This document shows positions 8,441 to 15,468 of a stretch of DNA of 15,481 bases, piece by piece. The DNA lies in contig CAAGAN010000005.1 in the NCBI GenBank assembly GCA_900767825.1, positions 1 to 15,481 on the forward strand. Reading direction: 5' to 3'. The notes under the pieces were generated by a model. It was not told the DNA's origin and did no database searches. It saw only the letters and a program-made list of their open reading frames with translations. The stretch comes from Bacilli bacterium. GTDB taxonomy: Bacteria; Bacillota_I; Bacilli_A; RFN20; CAG-826. Position numbers and translations under genes: made by a program. The first letter of the stretch is position 1, and each line of letters begins with the position of its first letter.

Positions 8441-8483
8441 TTTCAGTTTTTGAGTTTGTTTGTCTATCTAAAGGCATACGCCT

Positions 8484-8489
8484 ATTATA
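8484..8489 (-). promoter_or_regulatory. -10 box of the gdpP-rplI-dnaB-walJ-rlmH operon
   Basis: On the minus strand a perfect TATAAT occupies 8489-8484. It places transcription start near 8477 and leaves a leader of about 78 bases before the gdpP ATG at 8399. No convincing -35 box lies 16-18 bases upstream. No other promoter is evident inside the overlapping genes downstream. Confidence 0.5.
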
Positions 8490-8535
8490 ATCTTTGAGTT
8501 AAAAATATAATAGTTCTTACTTTTAGTAAGGTTGC

Positions 8536-8664
8536 TTATTTCTTGTTTTCTTTGTCTTTAAGCGAGAGCAAATAAAAGCAAACTGCGATGGTAATTGAGA
8601 CTATAGCGATAGTTACTATAATCCCTACAATTGCTGAACTCGCTAATAAAACCATAGACCCCAT
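8536..8664 (-). CDS. Small single-span membrane protein coupled to the secreted nuclease gene
   Basis: A 42-codon frame encodes MGSMVLLASS, then a strongly hydrophobic stretch of about 25 residues (roughly 8-34), and ends in the charged tail LKDKENKK. This is a single membrane helix whose C-terminus is probably cytoplasmic by the positive-inside rule. Its ATG overlaps the stop codon of the preceding nuclease gene by one base (TAATG), the same junction type used between rplI, dnaB and walJ in this window, so translational coupling is likely. No separate strong ribosome-binding site is seen. A second in-frame ATG lies 9 bases downstream. It resembles small accessory subunits of membrane complexes in general appearance only; I do not recognise a family. 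It could be a chance frame, but the hydrophobic pattern and the exact junction argue for a real gene. Confidence 0.6.
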   Translation of the reverse strand: MGSMVLLASSAIVGIIVTIAIVSITIAVCFYLLSLKDKENKK

Positions 8665-10208
8665 TATATCGAATTCGCTTTAAATTTAAATATCAAAACA
8701 ACAATTAAGACTACAAATAAAACCGATAATAACCCAATTGAAGTCGATAATGAACCATTGCAACCTGTACTCATATTTTCATCTATATTTGGAATATTAG
8801 GTTCTGCATTATTTTCTTCTTTATAAGTGATAATAATCGAATTTATCCTTGCCTTGCTTTCGCTTAAGTTTCTAATTTCAAAGGAATCCGCTTCATCCAA
8901 ATTCATTTTTTCCGAATAGATTATGTTTTGAATAACATCACCTTTTTTAGATAAATATGAAAGGGCATTTACTCCTTCTCCTGCTATAGAAATTGAAGTA
9001 ATGGCCTTACTAGATTTATGGGTAAGGAAGCCATCTTGATGTAATAAAAGAGATTCACCATCTATCTCTATTTTATCTACTTGTAGATGAACGCCTTGGA
9101 AATTAAGTTCCCCACTAATGAAATCAGGATTAGTAACACTCCCACCGTTATTTCTAACTTCAATGCTACATCTAGCAAGGACGGTTGGATAAAGAGTTGA
9201 ATAAACACTAACAACAGACGTCCCTACTTCTTTTGCTTCGATTTTGACTGTTTTTAAGTCATCCGTATATTTTAAAGAAGCAACATCATTATTTGTATTC
9301 GTCCAAACTAAAGTTGAGGGGGACGCTTCATTTAATGTAACGGTTAAACTCTTTTCTTCTCCCTTATTTAAAAGGAGCATTGATTTATCTAACTTCAATA
9401 AATAATCACCCGTATCAACGTATTTAGAAGTCCTCAAACCATTCTCGTTCCAAATATAATTAACCCATTCAGGATGGTCGATAAATGGATTTCTAGCAAA
9501 ACCTTGACCATGAAGATAATTATTCCTTCTAATCTCTTGAGCAGTTACTGGGTAAGTATTATTCCATTGGACTAAATAACGTAATGTCCCCATTGTTTTT
9601 AAGCTTGAACTATCATATGGGTTGTTGCTCAAAGAGAGTCCATGACTTTGTGCATACCTAGTAGCTGTATAGAAAATTATCCTAGCGGCTTCTCCTCTAG
9701 CTGGCTCATATCCAAGGCTAGCTGGATCCCATTGTTTGTCACCATCAGGACCATAAAAATAGTTTTGCCTAGAATTATTTTCGCCTGGGTCAGCAGGTCT
9801 AAGCATTTGAGGATCTGCTCCTGGTCCAGATTCTCCCACTCCTCTAGAATTGGGCCAGACATGTTCTTTGTTGAAGCTTGAAATCGAATCTTTATCTGAA
9901 TGGTAGAAAGGAATGACTCCCCTTCCATTTAAGGCTTTATCGGATTCTTTTAATACATCATTATTCTTTTTATAGGCAATAGTCCTGCTCCCGCTAGCTT
10001 TGATTTTTCCAGCAAGAACATCCCTAAAAGTAGTTCCATATGTTTCTAAATCCATTTCTCCCCAAGAGAAAGTAGATGCAGCTTCTAGATTGATTACTTC
10101 TTGTTGTTTCGAAACAAAACTAGATGTAACGAGTGCAAAGCCAGCAGACAAAATTAGCCCTAGCGACATTAGGAGAGATATTTTCTTTTTCTTTGATTTA
10201 TTAAACAT
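8664..10208 (-). CDS. Secreted endonuclease-I-family nuclease with Ig-like domain and C-terminal anchor
   Basis: A 514-residue exported protein. A signal sequence (KSKKKK followed by a hydrophobic stretch, about 4-33) precedes an endonuclease I (EndA/Vvn-like) domain. Visible are FNKEHVWPNS with E115-H116, LRPADPGENNSRQNYFYG (about 136-153) and RNPFIDHPEWVNYIW (about 239-253). The His pair often found just before LRP is Pro-Gln-Met here. An Ig-like (BIG-type) beta domain spans about 269-352 and a further beta module about 361-465. The C-terminus has GCNG (482-485), a membrane helix and a short tail with two lysines, resembling a surface-retention signal. Likely role: degrading extracellular DNA or RNA for nutrients. 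The start at 10208 has the ribosome-binding site AAAAGGAAG; the longer in-frame start at 10259 lies upstream of the likely transcription start. The small membrane gene follows through TAATG. Confidence 0.87.
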   Translation of the reverse strand: MFNKSKKKKISLLMSLGLILSAGFALVTSSFVSKQQEVINLEAASTFSWGEMDLETYGTTFRDVLAGKIKASGSRTIAYKKNNDVLKESDKALNGRGVIPFYHSDKDSISSFNKEHVWPNSRGVGESGPGADPQMLRPADPGENNSRQNYFYGPDGDKQWDPASLGYEPARGEAARIIFYTATRYAQSHGLSLSNNPYDSSSLKTMGTLRYLVQWNNTYPVTAQEIRRNNYLHGQGFARNPFIDHPEWVNYIWNENGLRTSKYVDTGDYLLKLDKSMLLLNKGEEKSLTVTLNEASPSTLVWTNTNNDVASLKYTDDLKTVKIEAKEVGTSVVSVYSTLYPTVLARCSIEVRNNGGSVTNPDFISGELNFQGVHLQVDKIEIDGESLLLHQDGFLTHKSSKAITSISIAGEGVNALSYLSKKGDVIQNIIYSEKMNLDEADSFEIRNLSESKARINSIIITYKEENNAEPNIPNIDENMSTGCNGSLSTSIGLLSVLFVVLIVVLIFKFKANSI

Positions 10209-10236
10209 AATGCTTCCTTTTAAAAGGCGTCTAAAT

Positions 10237-10264
10237 AGAATATCACAATTTATTTTCATCTCAA
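10237..10264 (-). promoter_or_regulatory. Promoter of the secreted nuclease gene
   Basis: On the minus strand, TTGAGA (10264-10259) and TATTCT (10242-10237) are separated by 16 bases, and TGA directly before the -10 makes it an extended type. Transcription would start near 10229, about 20 bases before the ATG at 10208. This excludes the longer reading frame starting at 10259. Confidence 0.55.
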
Positions 10265-10343
10265 TAAATCTCTAATGATTTAAAAGAAGATTTAGGCTAT
10301 AAATGCTTTAGAAAAGCCAAATAACAAAAATTAATAACAACTC

Positions 10344-10383
10344 GTCAATTTTTGCTACCAATTTCTATAAAAAATAAATTGAC
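10344..10383. repeat. Inverted repeat overlapping the lipoprotein-operon -35 box
   Basis: GTCAATTT (10344-10351) and AAATTGAC (10376-10383) are perfect complements 24 bases apart. The right half overlaps the TTGACA -35 element. A second short pair, GCTAC (10354-10358) and GTAGC (10391-10395), interleaves with it. It may be an operator or chance in AT-rich DNA. Confidence 0.3.
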
Positions 10384-10406
10384 ACGTTTTGTAGCGGTAT
10401 TAGGCT
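10379..10406 (+). promoter_or_regulatory. Candidate promoter of the two-lipoprotein operon
   Basis: A perfect -35 TTGACA (10379-10384) is followed after 16 bases by TAGGCT (10401-10406), a poor -10 that keeps only the first, second and last consensus bases. Transcription would start near 10413 and give a 20-base leader with ribosome-binding site AAAGGA (10421-10426). The strong -35 with a weak -10 could mean an activated promoter. Confidence 0.4.
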
Positions 10407-10432
10407 CTTTTAATGTCGAAAAAGGAAAAACC

Positions 10433-13165
10433 ATGGAAATTAAAACGTCTCTTTTAACATTAATAAGTAGCATTTTGTTGTTAACAAGTTGCAACTCACC
10501 CCAATCACCAAGTAATAGTTCTAGCTCTAGCGAACAAGCTTCTACCGAAACGATTTCTACAACCGAATCAAATTCAACTAGTTCTAGTGAAATTGATAAG
10601 CGTTCCCCGTTAGAAATCGCTATAGAAAACACAGAAAAGAATTATGAATTTGAAACCGAATACCATGAGATAGATAACATCAACTCTAATCTTAATCATT
10701 ATTCTTATAAAAACATTAGATATGATGGGAGCAATTCTATCTACTGGAGCAAATATACCAATTATTATGGAGAAGATAGGCAAGGATTATTAGACGCTAA
10801 AGAAAATATCGATACCTATTACCAAACAGTTTTTTATTATGATGAAAATGGGAACTTGGCCGAAAGATTTAAAAGAGAAGATGATGTATGGAAACAATTT
10901 AACTACACCCCTTCTTTTACCTTTAAAGAGAAGATAACTGATTATTTAATTCCAGAACATTTCGAACTTAAAGATGATGGATTCTATTATCTAAAAGATG
11001 AATATCTAGGAGGAGAAGAATCTGCTTTAATCGGTGGTTATTATGGTTCTTTAGCCTATTTAACCCAAGATTTTGATTATTTAGCAGTTTCTATTAAAGA
11101 TGGAAAATTAGATCAATATAAACATAGCGTACATTTTAGCGAATATAACAATAGCAACCTTACTTATGATGCAACTGTTGTAATGAGCGGGACTTTCTCT
11201 AATATCGGAGAAATTTCTTTAACCGTCCCTGAACTTCCTGTTTATCCAGAAGACTTATTACCCACCCCGGAAAAATTAGAAAAAGCCAAAACCGCTACGG
11301 AAAACAATTACACCTATACAGAAAAATATGTAATTACTGATGAAGATAATAACCAGAAAGAATTTGATTATATCGAGCAAGTTAACGATAGGTCATTTAG
11401 ATATTATGCTTATAGCGATTATGCCGAATGCTATTACGATGAATATACATATGATGTAAAGAAAGAAAACTTCTCAGGAAATATATCCTCTACTTCATAT
11501 GTCACTAGCCTTTATTATTATGATGACCATACCGAATATTATTCTAGCGATGCTGGAACTCTTGATGATTCTATTTCTAGAGTAGCCGCGATGGGTTCAT
11601 CATTTGGAACTAAATCATATATTTATAATGAGGAAGGAAATTATTACGAACCAAGATTAGAAAAACCAGAAAGATATAATCCAAACGATTTTACTTATCT
11701 AGATTATGACTGCCGTTCATTCATACATGGGGTAATTGGAAATTATACGACTGCAGATGGATTAACTTATCATTATGATTTTGAATATCTACGCTTCTAT
11801 CTAACAGAAAATAACACACTCGCGAAAGCAACTTATAAATACACTTTAACAAAAACAAAAGACAATATAAGTAATGTATATGTAATTACAGGAGAAGGGA
11901 ATTTCACAAATATCGGCACTACTACAATTGCTGTTCCTTCTAACCCTAATGACGATATCAAAATCGATTCTCGCCTAGAAGGTTTATATAATTCGATAAA
12001 TCTAGATAACTATACATACGAAGAAACTTATGAGGTTTTAAACGAAAACAATGAACCCATTGATCTATTTGGAGTAAAGGGACAGCCTGTATACCAAGCA
12101 AAAAATACCGAATCTAGAAACGGTAGATATGTATGCGAGGGGGCTTATGGACATGTCCCAAAAGTCGATAATGAAGAAGAATATGATGTCGAATTCGTTG
12201 ATCAATATTTCTATTATGATGAATATAGGGTTATCCAAACATATAAATTAAAGAATTATGAGCAACTATATTTCTCTATTCCGGGAACCTATACTTTCTC
12301 TCCTTGCATAAATGCCCTTAAGCAATATCTAAAATATTTCACATTTGTTAGAAACAAAACAGTAGATGGAAAAGAAGCTTCAATCTTTGCCTTAAAGAAC
12401 ACTTATTTAAAATTCTATGGAACTGAATTCCTAAAGAGTTTAAGTCCAAATGATGCGGTTAATTTCTCTTCCATGAATTTAACTGTAATTGGTAATGAAG
12501 TTAATAAGATTACCTATGAATATGATTTATATAAAAACGGAAATAAGCTTGGAGTTGCTTCTGGAACAATCAAGATAGGCAACTTCGGTACTACTGAAGT
12601 TAATATGCCAAATTTCGATCCTGCTAATTTTAAAGTTACAGCTTTAGACGATACAGTTAAGGAATTAAATAAATACAATTACCACACCAAAATCGAAACT
12701 CAAGTTTCTTATTTCAGCAAACGATCAATTTGCAAGCTCACTACTATAGACGATAAAAACCCAACATTAGTCAATAAAGAAAACGAAGCCTACCATCTTG
12801 ATGAAAATGGAAGCTTGTATGCTGATATTGATGTTGAAGGCAATATAAACAAGATTAAAGTAATGGATTTGCCTAGCGTTGATATCAATCAAATAAAACA
12901 AAGTGACTTTAGGTGTGATTCTAGCGGAGATTTCGTCTTAAAAGAAGAGAACAGGGAATCCTTCTTCGAAAATGTCCTTGGGGTTTATAAAGATCATCCA
13001 AAAGAAGATGTAAATCCTGGAAATGTATCAATTAATGCATCTACATCTAATGGAATGGTTATTACATTAAATTACGTCTTACGTTATAAGGGATCAGACG
13101 GAAAATACATTACTTTCTATGTAAATCAAACAATTTCTATATCAGTACTTCCATTTATGGAATAA
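10433..13165 (+). CDS. Large four-repeat surface lipoprotein
   Basis: A 910-residue lipoprotein of unknown function. The signal peptide ends in the lipobox LTSC with lipidated C20, followed by a Ser/Thr/Asn-rich spacer (about 21-55). The rest reads as four divergent repeats of about 175-230 residues, near 58-278, 279-509, 511-731 and 735-910. Each begins with a helix ending in a K/N-N-Y-type motif (EKNYEFETEY, ENNYTYTEKY, LDNYTYEETY, NKYNYHTKIE). The first three end in a strand pattern of the kind GTFSNIGEISLTVP, GNFTNIGTTTIAVP and GNFGTTEVNMP. This is vaguely like LolA/LppX-type concave beta-sheet lipoproteins, but that is a guess. Tyrosine and acidic residues are abundant. The ATG at 10433 has ribosome-binding site AAAGGA 6 bases upstream; a TTG-initiated extension from 10352 would run through the promoter. 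It shares an operon with the next lipoprotein, 14 bases away. Confidence 0.8.
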   Translation: MEIKTSLLTLISSILLLTSCNSPQSPSNSSSSSEQASTETISTTESNSTSSSEIDKRSPLEIAIENTEKNYEFETEYHEIDNINSNLNHYSYKNIRYDGSNSIYWSKYTNYYGEDRQGLLDAKENIDTYYQTVFYYDENGNLAERFKREDDVWKQFNYTPSFTFKEKITDYLIPEHFELKDDGFYYLKDEYLGGEESALIGGYYGSLAYLTQDFDYLAVSIKDGKLDQYKHSVHFSEYNNSNLTYDATVVMSGTFSNIGEISLTVPELPVYPEDLLPTPEKLEKAKTATENNYTYTEKYVITDEDNNQKEFDYIEQVNDRSFRYYAYSDYAECYYDEYTYDVKKENFSGNISSTSYVTSLYYYDDHTEYYSSDAGTLDDSISRVAAMGSSFGTKSYIYNEEGNYYEPRLEKPERYNPNDFTYLDYDCRSFIHGVIGNYTTADGLTYHYDFEYLRFYLTENNTLAKATYKYTLTKTKDNISNVYVITGEGNFTNIGTTTIAVPSNPNDDIKIDSRLEGLYNSINLDNYTYEETYEVLNENNEPIDLFGVKGQPVYQAKNTESRNGRYVCEGAYGHVPKVDNEEEYDVEFVDQYFYYDEYRVIQTYKLKNYEQLYFSIPGTYTFSPCINALKQYLKYFTFVRNKTVDGKEASIFALKNTYLKFYGTEFLKSLSPNDAVNFSSMNLTVIGNEVNKITYEYDLYKNGNKLGVASGTIKIGNFGTTEVNMPNFDPANFKVTALDDTVKELNKYNYHTKIETQVSYFSKRSICKLTTIDDKNPTLVNKENEAYHLDENGSLYADIDVEGNINKIKVMDLPSVDINQIKQSDFRCDSSGDFVLKEENRESFFENVLGVYKDHPKEDVNPGNVSINASTSNGMVITLNYVLRYKGSDGKYITFYVNQTISISVLPFME

Positions 13166-13179
13166 GGAGGGTAAGTAAA

Positions 13180-15255
13180 ATGAAAAAGAAAAGTTTGTTA
13201 TTAATGTCGTTACTTTCGGTTTCGCTTTTGTGTGGAGGATGTGGTGAGACTAGTTCTTCAACTTCAACTACACCTAGTGAAACCCAATACCAAATCTATC
13301 AAAAAGCCGTAGAGGAAGGTATTTTTAGCGGAACTTATGAAGAATGGCTTGCTTCTATTAAAGGTCAAGATGGGAAGGACGGGGTCGACGGTAAAGACGG
13401 CAAGGATGGAGTCGGTATAAAAAGCATTATCTTAACTTCTTCTAATGGCAACATCGATACATATACCGTCACTTATACCGATGGGACTACCTCTACATTT
13501 ACCATAACTAATGGGAAAGACGGTTCTAATGGCGCTGATGGCAAAGACGGTAAAGACGGAACCAATGGAGCGGATGGAAAAGATGGAACCAACGGCAAGG
13601 ATGGACAGGATTCCCCACATTTTGGTGAGACCCATGTAGTTACTTTTGCCTTAGGAGAAGGCGAATATTTACCAAAAGACACACCAGCTTCATTGACTGT
13701 AAATTATGGGGATACAATTGTCTTGCCTATTCCATTAAAGCCTGGATATGTATTCAAGGGATGGTTTACAGGAGATACTGTTAACGATGGTCAGTGGTTT
13801 AACCATACTGCAGTTTTTGATGATCTCACTTTGACTCCAAAATGGGAAAAAGAAGTATATACACTTCCAGCAACAGTCAAAGTAGTCGCAGGTACAAAAG
13901 ATGTTTACCATTATGGTGATATCGTTACAATTGAACCTGTTTTAGAAGCAAATAAAACATTCGCTGGATATGCATTTAACGTTATGTCTTTTAGCGTTAC
14001 CAATATTAGTTGGAGCAAAACTAGTTCTTATTCTAAAAACTATCAACTTAAATACACCTTTGGTAAACATGATAATTTAGTCGTTAATACAATTGACACT
14101 CCTTCTACTACCGATGGAACAGAAGGAACTTACATCGGAAAATATGTCGAAGATGGAACTGAAACTGAAATTACCATTGTTCTAGATGGCAAGGGCATGT
14201 ATACGTTTAATGGCGAAAAATTCGCTATGGAAACAGTTGGGACTTCTACTAGCTGGATTCCTGGAACTTTAGAAGATCTATATTTTAACCCATATGTGGT
14301 CACTGGTAGCGAAGTATGTTTCTATAATGGCTCAATTCATCAAAACGAAACTATGGCAGATGGAAATACATATTCCTATATAGAAGCAACTGATGACCAT
14401 AATGAAAAGACATGGCGTTTCTGGCTTGATGGAAATGAATATGTAGAACAAACTGCCTTTGAATTTGCTGGAACTTTTAGCGATGGAACGTTAACTATAA
14501 AATTAGGCGAAAATGGCAAGGGAACAATATCCGGAACGGGATTTACCACTACCAATATCGTTTCTAGTGAAAAGCAAAGCGACACCGTTATCCTCTTAAC
14601 TGACGAAGCAGGAGAAACATATAAACTCTCTTTAAAAACAACAGGACAATGGTCTATTAGATATGAAGATGAAACATTCTTGTTAGATTACACTCCTTAT
14701 GTTTTTGAATATTATGGAGTATTCAAAGGAACATATTCTGCTGATGATGTCGATTGCAATGTAGTTATCAACGTCAATAAGGACAAGACTGTTACCTGTA
14801 ATGATGATGGAACCATTACTAACTACACCATAACTAATTATGATGAAACCACTATTACATTAGTTGATGAATGGGGAGAAGAACACCAAATGACTCTTCA
14901 AACCACTGGAGTTAATGCCGGTAAATGGAAATTTAGGTTAGAAGGCGGAACCGTCTTATTAACATTCACTTCTTTTGCTAATAATCCTTTGCAAGGAAAA
15001 GTTTTCAAAGGAACTTGCACCGAATCTGAAGAAGAACATGTATTTACTTTCAAAGAAGGAATGAAAGCAGATTATACAGCTGGGGGGTATGCGGTTTATT
15101 CCGATTTGGATGTCGATATAAGCAATTATCCAACAACAGTCACATTAACCGATTCTAGTTCTGGAGAAACTTATACACTTACTTTCAAAGACGAGAACAC
15201 ATTTACGGCCAATATGAAAGACGATTGCAGAACCGTTACTTATACAAAGCAATAA
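13180..15255 (+). CDS. Collagen-like/InlB-repeat multidomain surface lipoprotein
   Basis: A 691-residue lipoprotein. The signal peptide ends in SLLCGGC; C21 is probably lipidated, although Cys at -3 is not the usual lipobox residue. A spacer leads into YQKAVEEGIFSGTYEEWLAS (40-59), a helix often seen before collagen-like tracts in Gram-positive and phage proteins. Gly-X-Y tracts rich in GKDG follow at 62-77 and 112-144, separated by a small beta module (about 79-110). An InlB/Listeria-Bacteroides-type repeat with PGYVFKGWFTG spans about 152-225. After a beta segment (about 226-305), four related small beta modules follow near 315-428, 430-507, 513-600 and 606-691, with shared patterns such as FKGT and TLVDEWGEEHQMTLQTTG. 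No LPXTG motif is present, so anchoring is by lipid. A ribosome-binding/adhesion role is not provable; surface binding or structure is a plausible inference. Strong Shine-Dalgarno AAGGAGG (13164-13170) overlaps the previous stop. Confidence 0.82.
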   Translation: MKKKSLLLMSLLSVSLLCGGCGETSSSTSTTPSETQYQIYQKAVEEGIFSGTYEEWLASIKGQDGKDGVDGKDGKDGVGIKSIILTSSNGNIDTYTVTYTDGTTSTFTITNGKDGSNGADGKDGKDGTNGADGKDGTNGKDGQDSPHFGETHVVTFALGEGEYLPKDTPASLTVNYGDTIVLPIPLKPGYVFKGWFTGDTVNDGQWFNHTAVFDDLTLTPKWEKEVYTLPATVKVVAGTKDVYHYGDIVTIEPVLEANKTFAGYAFNVMSFSVTNISWSKTSSYSKNYQLKYTFGKHDNLVVNTIDTPSTTDGTEGTYIGKYVEDGTETEITIVLDGKGMYTFNGEKFAMETVGTSTSWIPGTLEDLYFNPYVVTGSEVCFYNGSIHQNETMADGNTYSYIEATDDHNEKTWRFWLDGNEYVEQTAFEFAGTFSDGTLTIKLGENGKGTISGTGFTTTNIVSSEKQSDTVILLTDEAGETYKLSLKTTGQWSIRYEDETFLLDYTPYVFEYYGVFKGTYSADDVDCNVVINVNKDKTVTCNDDGTITNYTITNYDETTITLVDEWGEEHQMTLQTTGVNAGKWKFRLEGGTVLLTFTSFANNPLQGKVFKGTCTESEEEHVFTFKEGMKADYTAGGYAVYSDLDVDISNYPTTVTLTDSSSGETYTLTFKDENTFTANMKDDCRTVTYTKQ
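13363..13611 (+). repeat. Collagen-like Gly-X-Y coding repeats
   Basis: Two runs, 13363-13410 and 13513-13611, are built from near-repeats of the 9-base unit GGXAAAGAC/GGXAAGGAT, encoding GKDG, GADG, GTNG and similar triplets. Such repeats expand and contract by slippage or recombination, so copy number may vary between strains. Antisense open frames across the region are a by-product of this composition. Confidence 0.85.
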
Positions 15256-15271
15256 CCTTCTATATTTAAGC

Positions 15272-15308
15272 AAGACCACGCCCATTTAAAGAAGACGTGG
15301 TCTTTTTT
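15272..15308 (+). terminator. Intrinsic terminator of the lipoprotein operon
   Basis: AAGACCACG (15272-15280) and CGTGGTCTT (15296-15304) form a perfect 9-bp stem around a 15-base loop, with a run of six T's (15303-15308). It lies 17 bases after the stop of the collagen-like lipoprotein and separates it from the rpmE-type promoter. Confidence 0.9.
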
Positions 15309-15352
15309 ATTATAAAACGTTATTTGCAAACGGGTGATGATTTTTAGGCACA

Positions 15353-15361
15353 TGGTATAAT
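15353..15361 (+). promoter_or_regulatory. Extended -10 promoter of the putative rpmE gene
   Basis: TGGTATAAT is a perfect TATAAT preceded by TGn, an extended -10 box. No good -35 is found 16-18 bases upstream (TTGCAA at 15324 is too distant). Transcription would begin near 15368, exactly where the structured leader starts. Confidence 0.75.
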
Positions 15362-15367
15362 ATTAAC

Positions 15368-15468
15368 GCTCATAGAAAGGGAGCAACAAAAGACCTTTCT
15401 GAGGTTAACATTGTTTTGGTACGTGGTGGTCCCGGTGTTAGCCTCAGAAAGGCCGGATCACCACAATT
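15368..15468 (+). promoter_or_regulatory. Structured 5' leader, probable L31 (rpmE) autoregulatory leader
   Basis: The leader can fold in two exclusive ways. Central CCTTTCT plus GAG (15394-15403) pairs with the upstream AGAAAGG and CTC (15374-15380 and 15369-15371, two-base bulge). Alternatively 15394-15410 pairs over 17 bp, with one G-U, with 15436-15452. A separate 10-bp helix can form between 15423-15432 and 15455-15464, just before the start codon; it is nested in the first state and pseudoknotted with the 17-bp stem in the second. The only Shine-Dalgarno-like sequence, AGAAAGG at 15446-15452, lies in the 17-bp stem and 16 bases from the ATG. L31 leaders are known in Firmicutes; I could not compare this one with a model. 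Confidence 0.65.

Noticed and set aside
8515..8535. CTTAC-TAAAA-GTAAG hairpin after the small membrane gene as a terminator
   Set aside because: The stem is only 5 bp, weak, and the following T-rich bases are interrupted; not convincing as a terminator.
10209..10259. 17-residue N-terminal extension of the nuclease
   Set aside because: The predicted promoter overlaps it and the ATG at 10208 has a good ribosome-binding site followed directly by a proper signal peptide.
10352..10432. TTG-initiated 27-residue extension of the first lipoprotein
   Set aside because: It would place the signal peptide and lipobox internally and run through the promoter; the ATG at 10433 has a good ribosome-binding site.
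13363..13611. Short regularly repeated DNA that could look like a CRISPR or minisatellite array
   Set aside because: The period is 9 bases, in frame, and encodes Gly-X-Y collagen-like triplets; there are no spacers.
13432..13682. Two overlapping minus-strand frames with Ser/Pro-rich repeats
   Set aside because: They are the antisense of the collagen-like coding repeat and have no start signals or domains.
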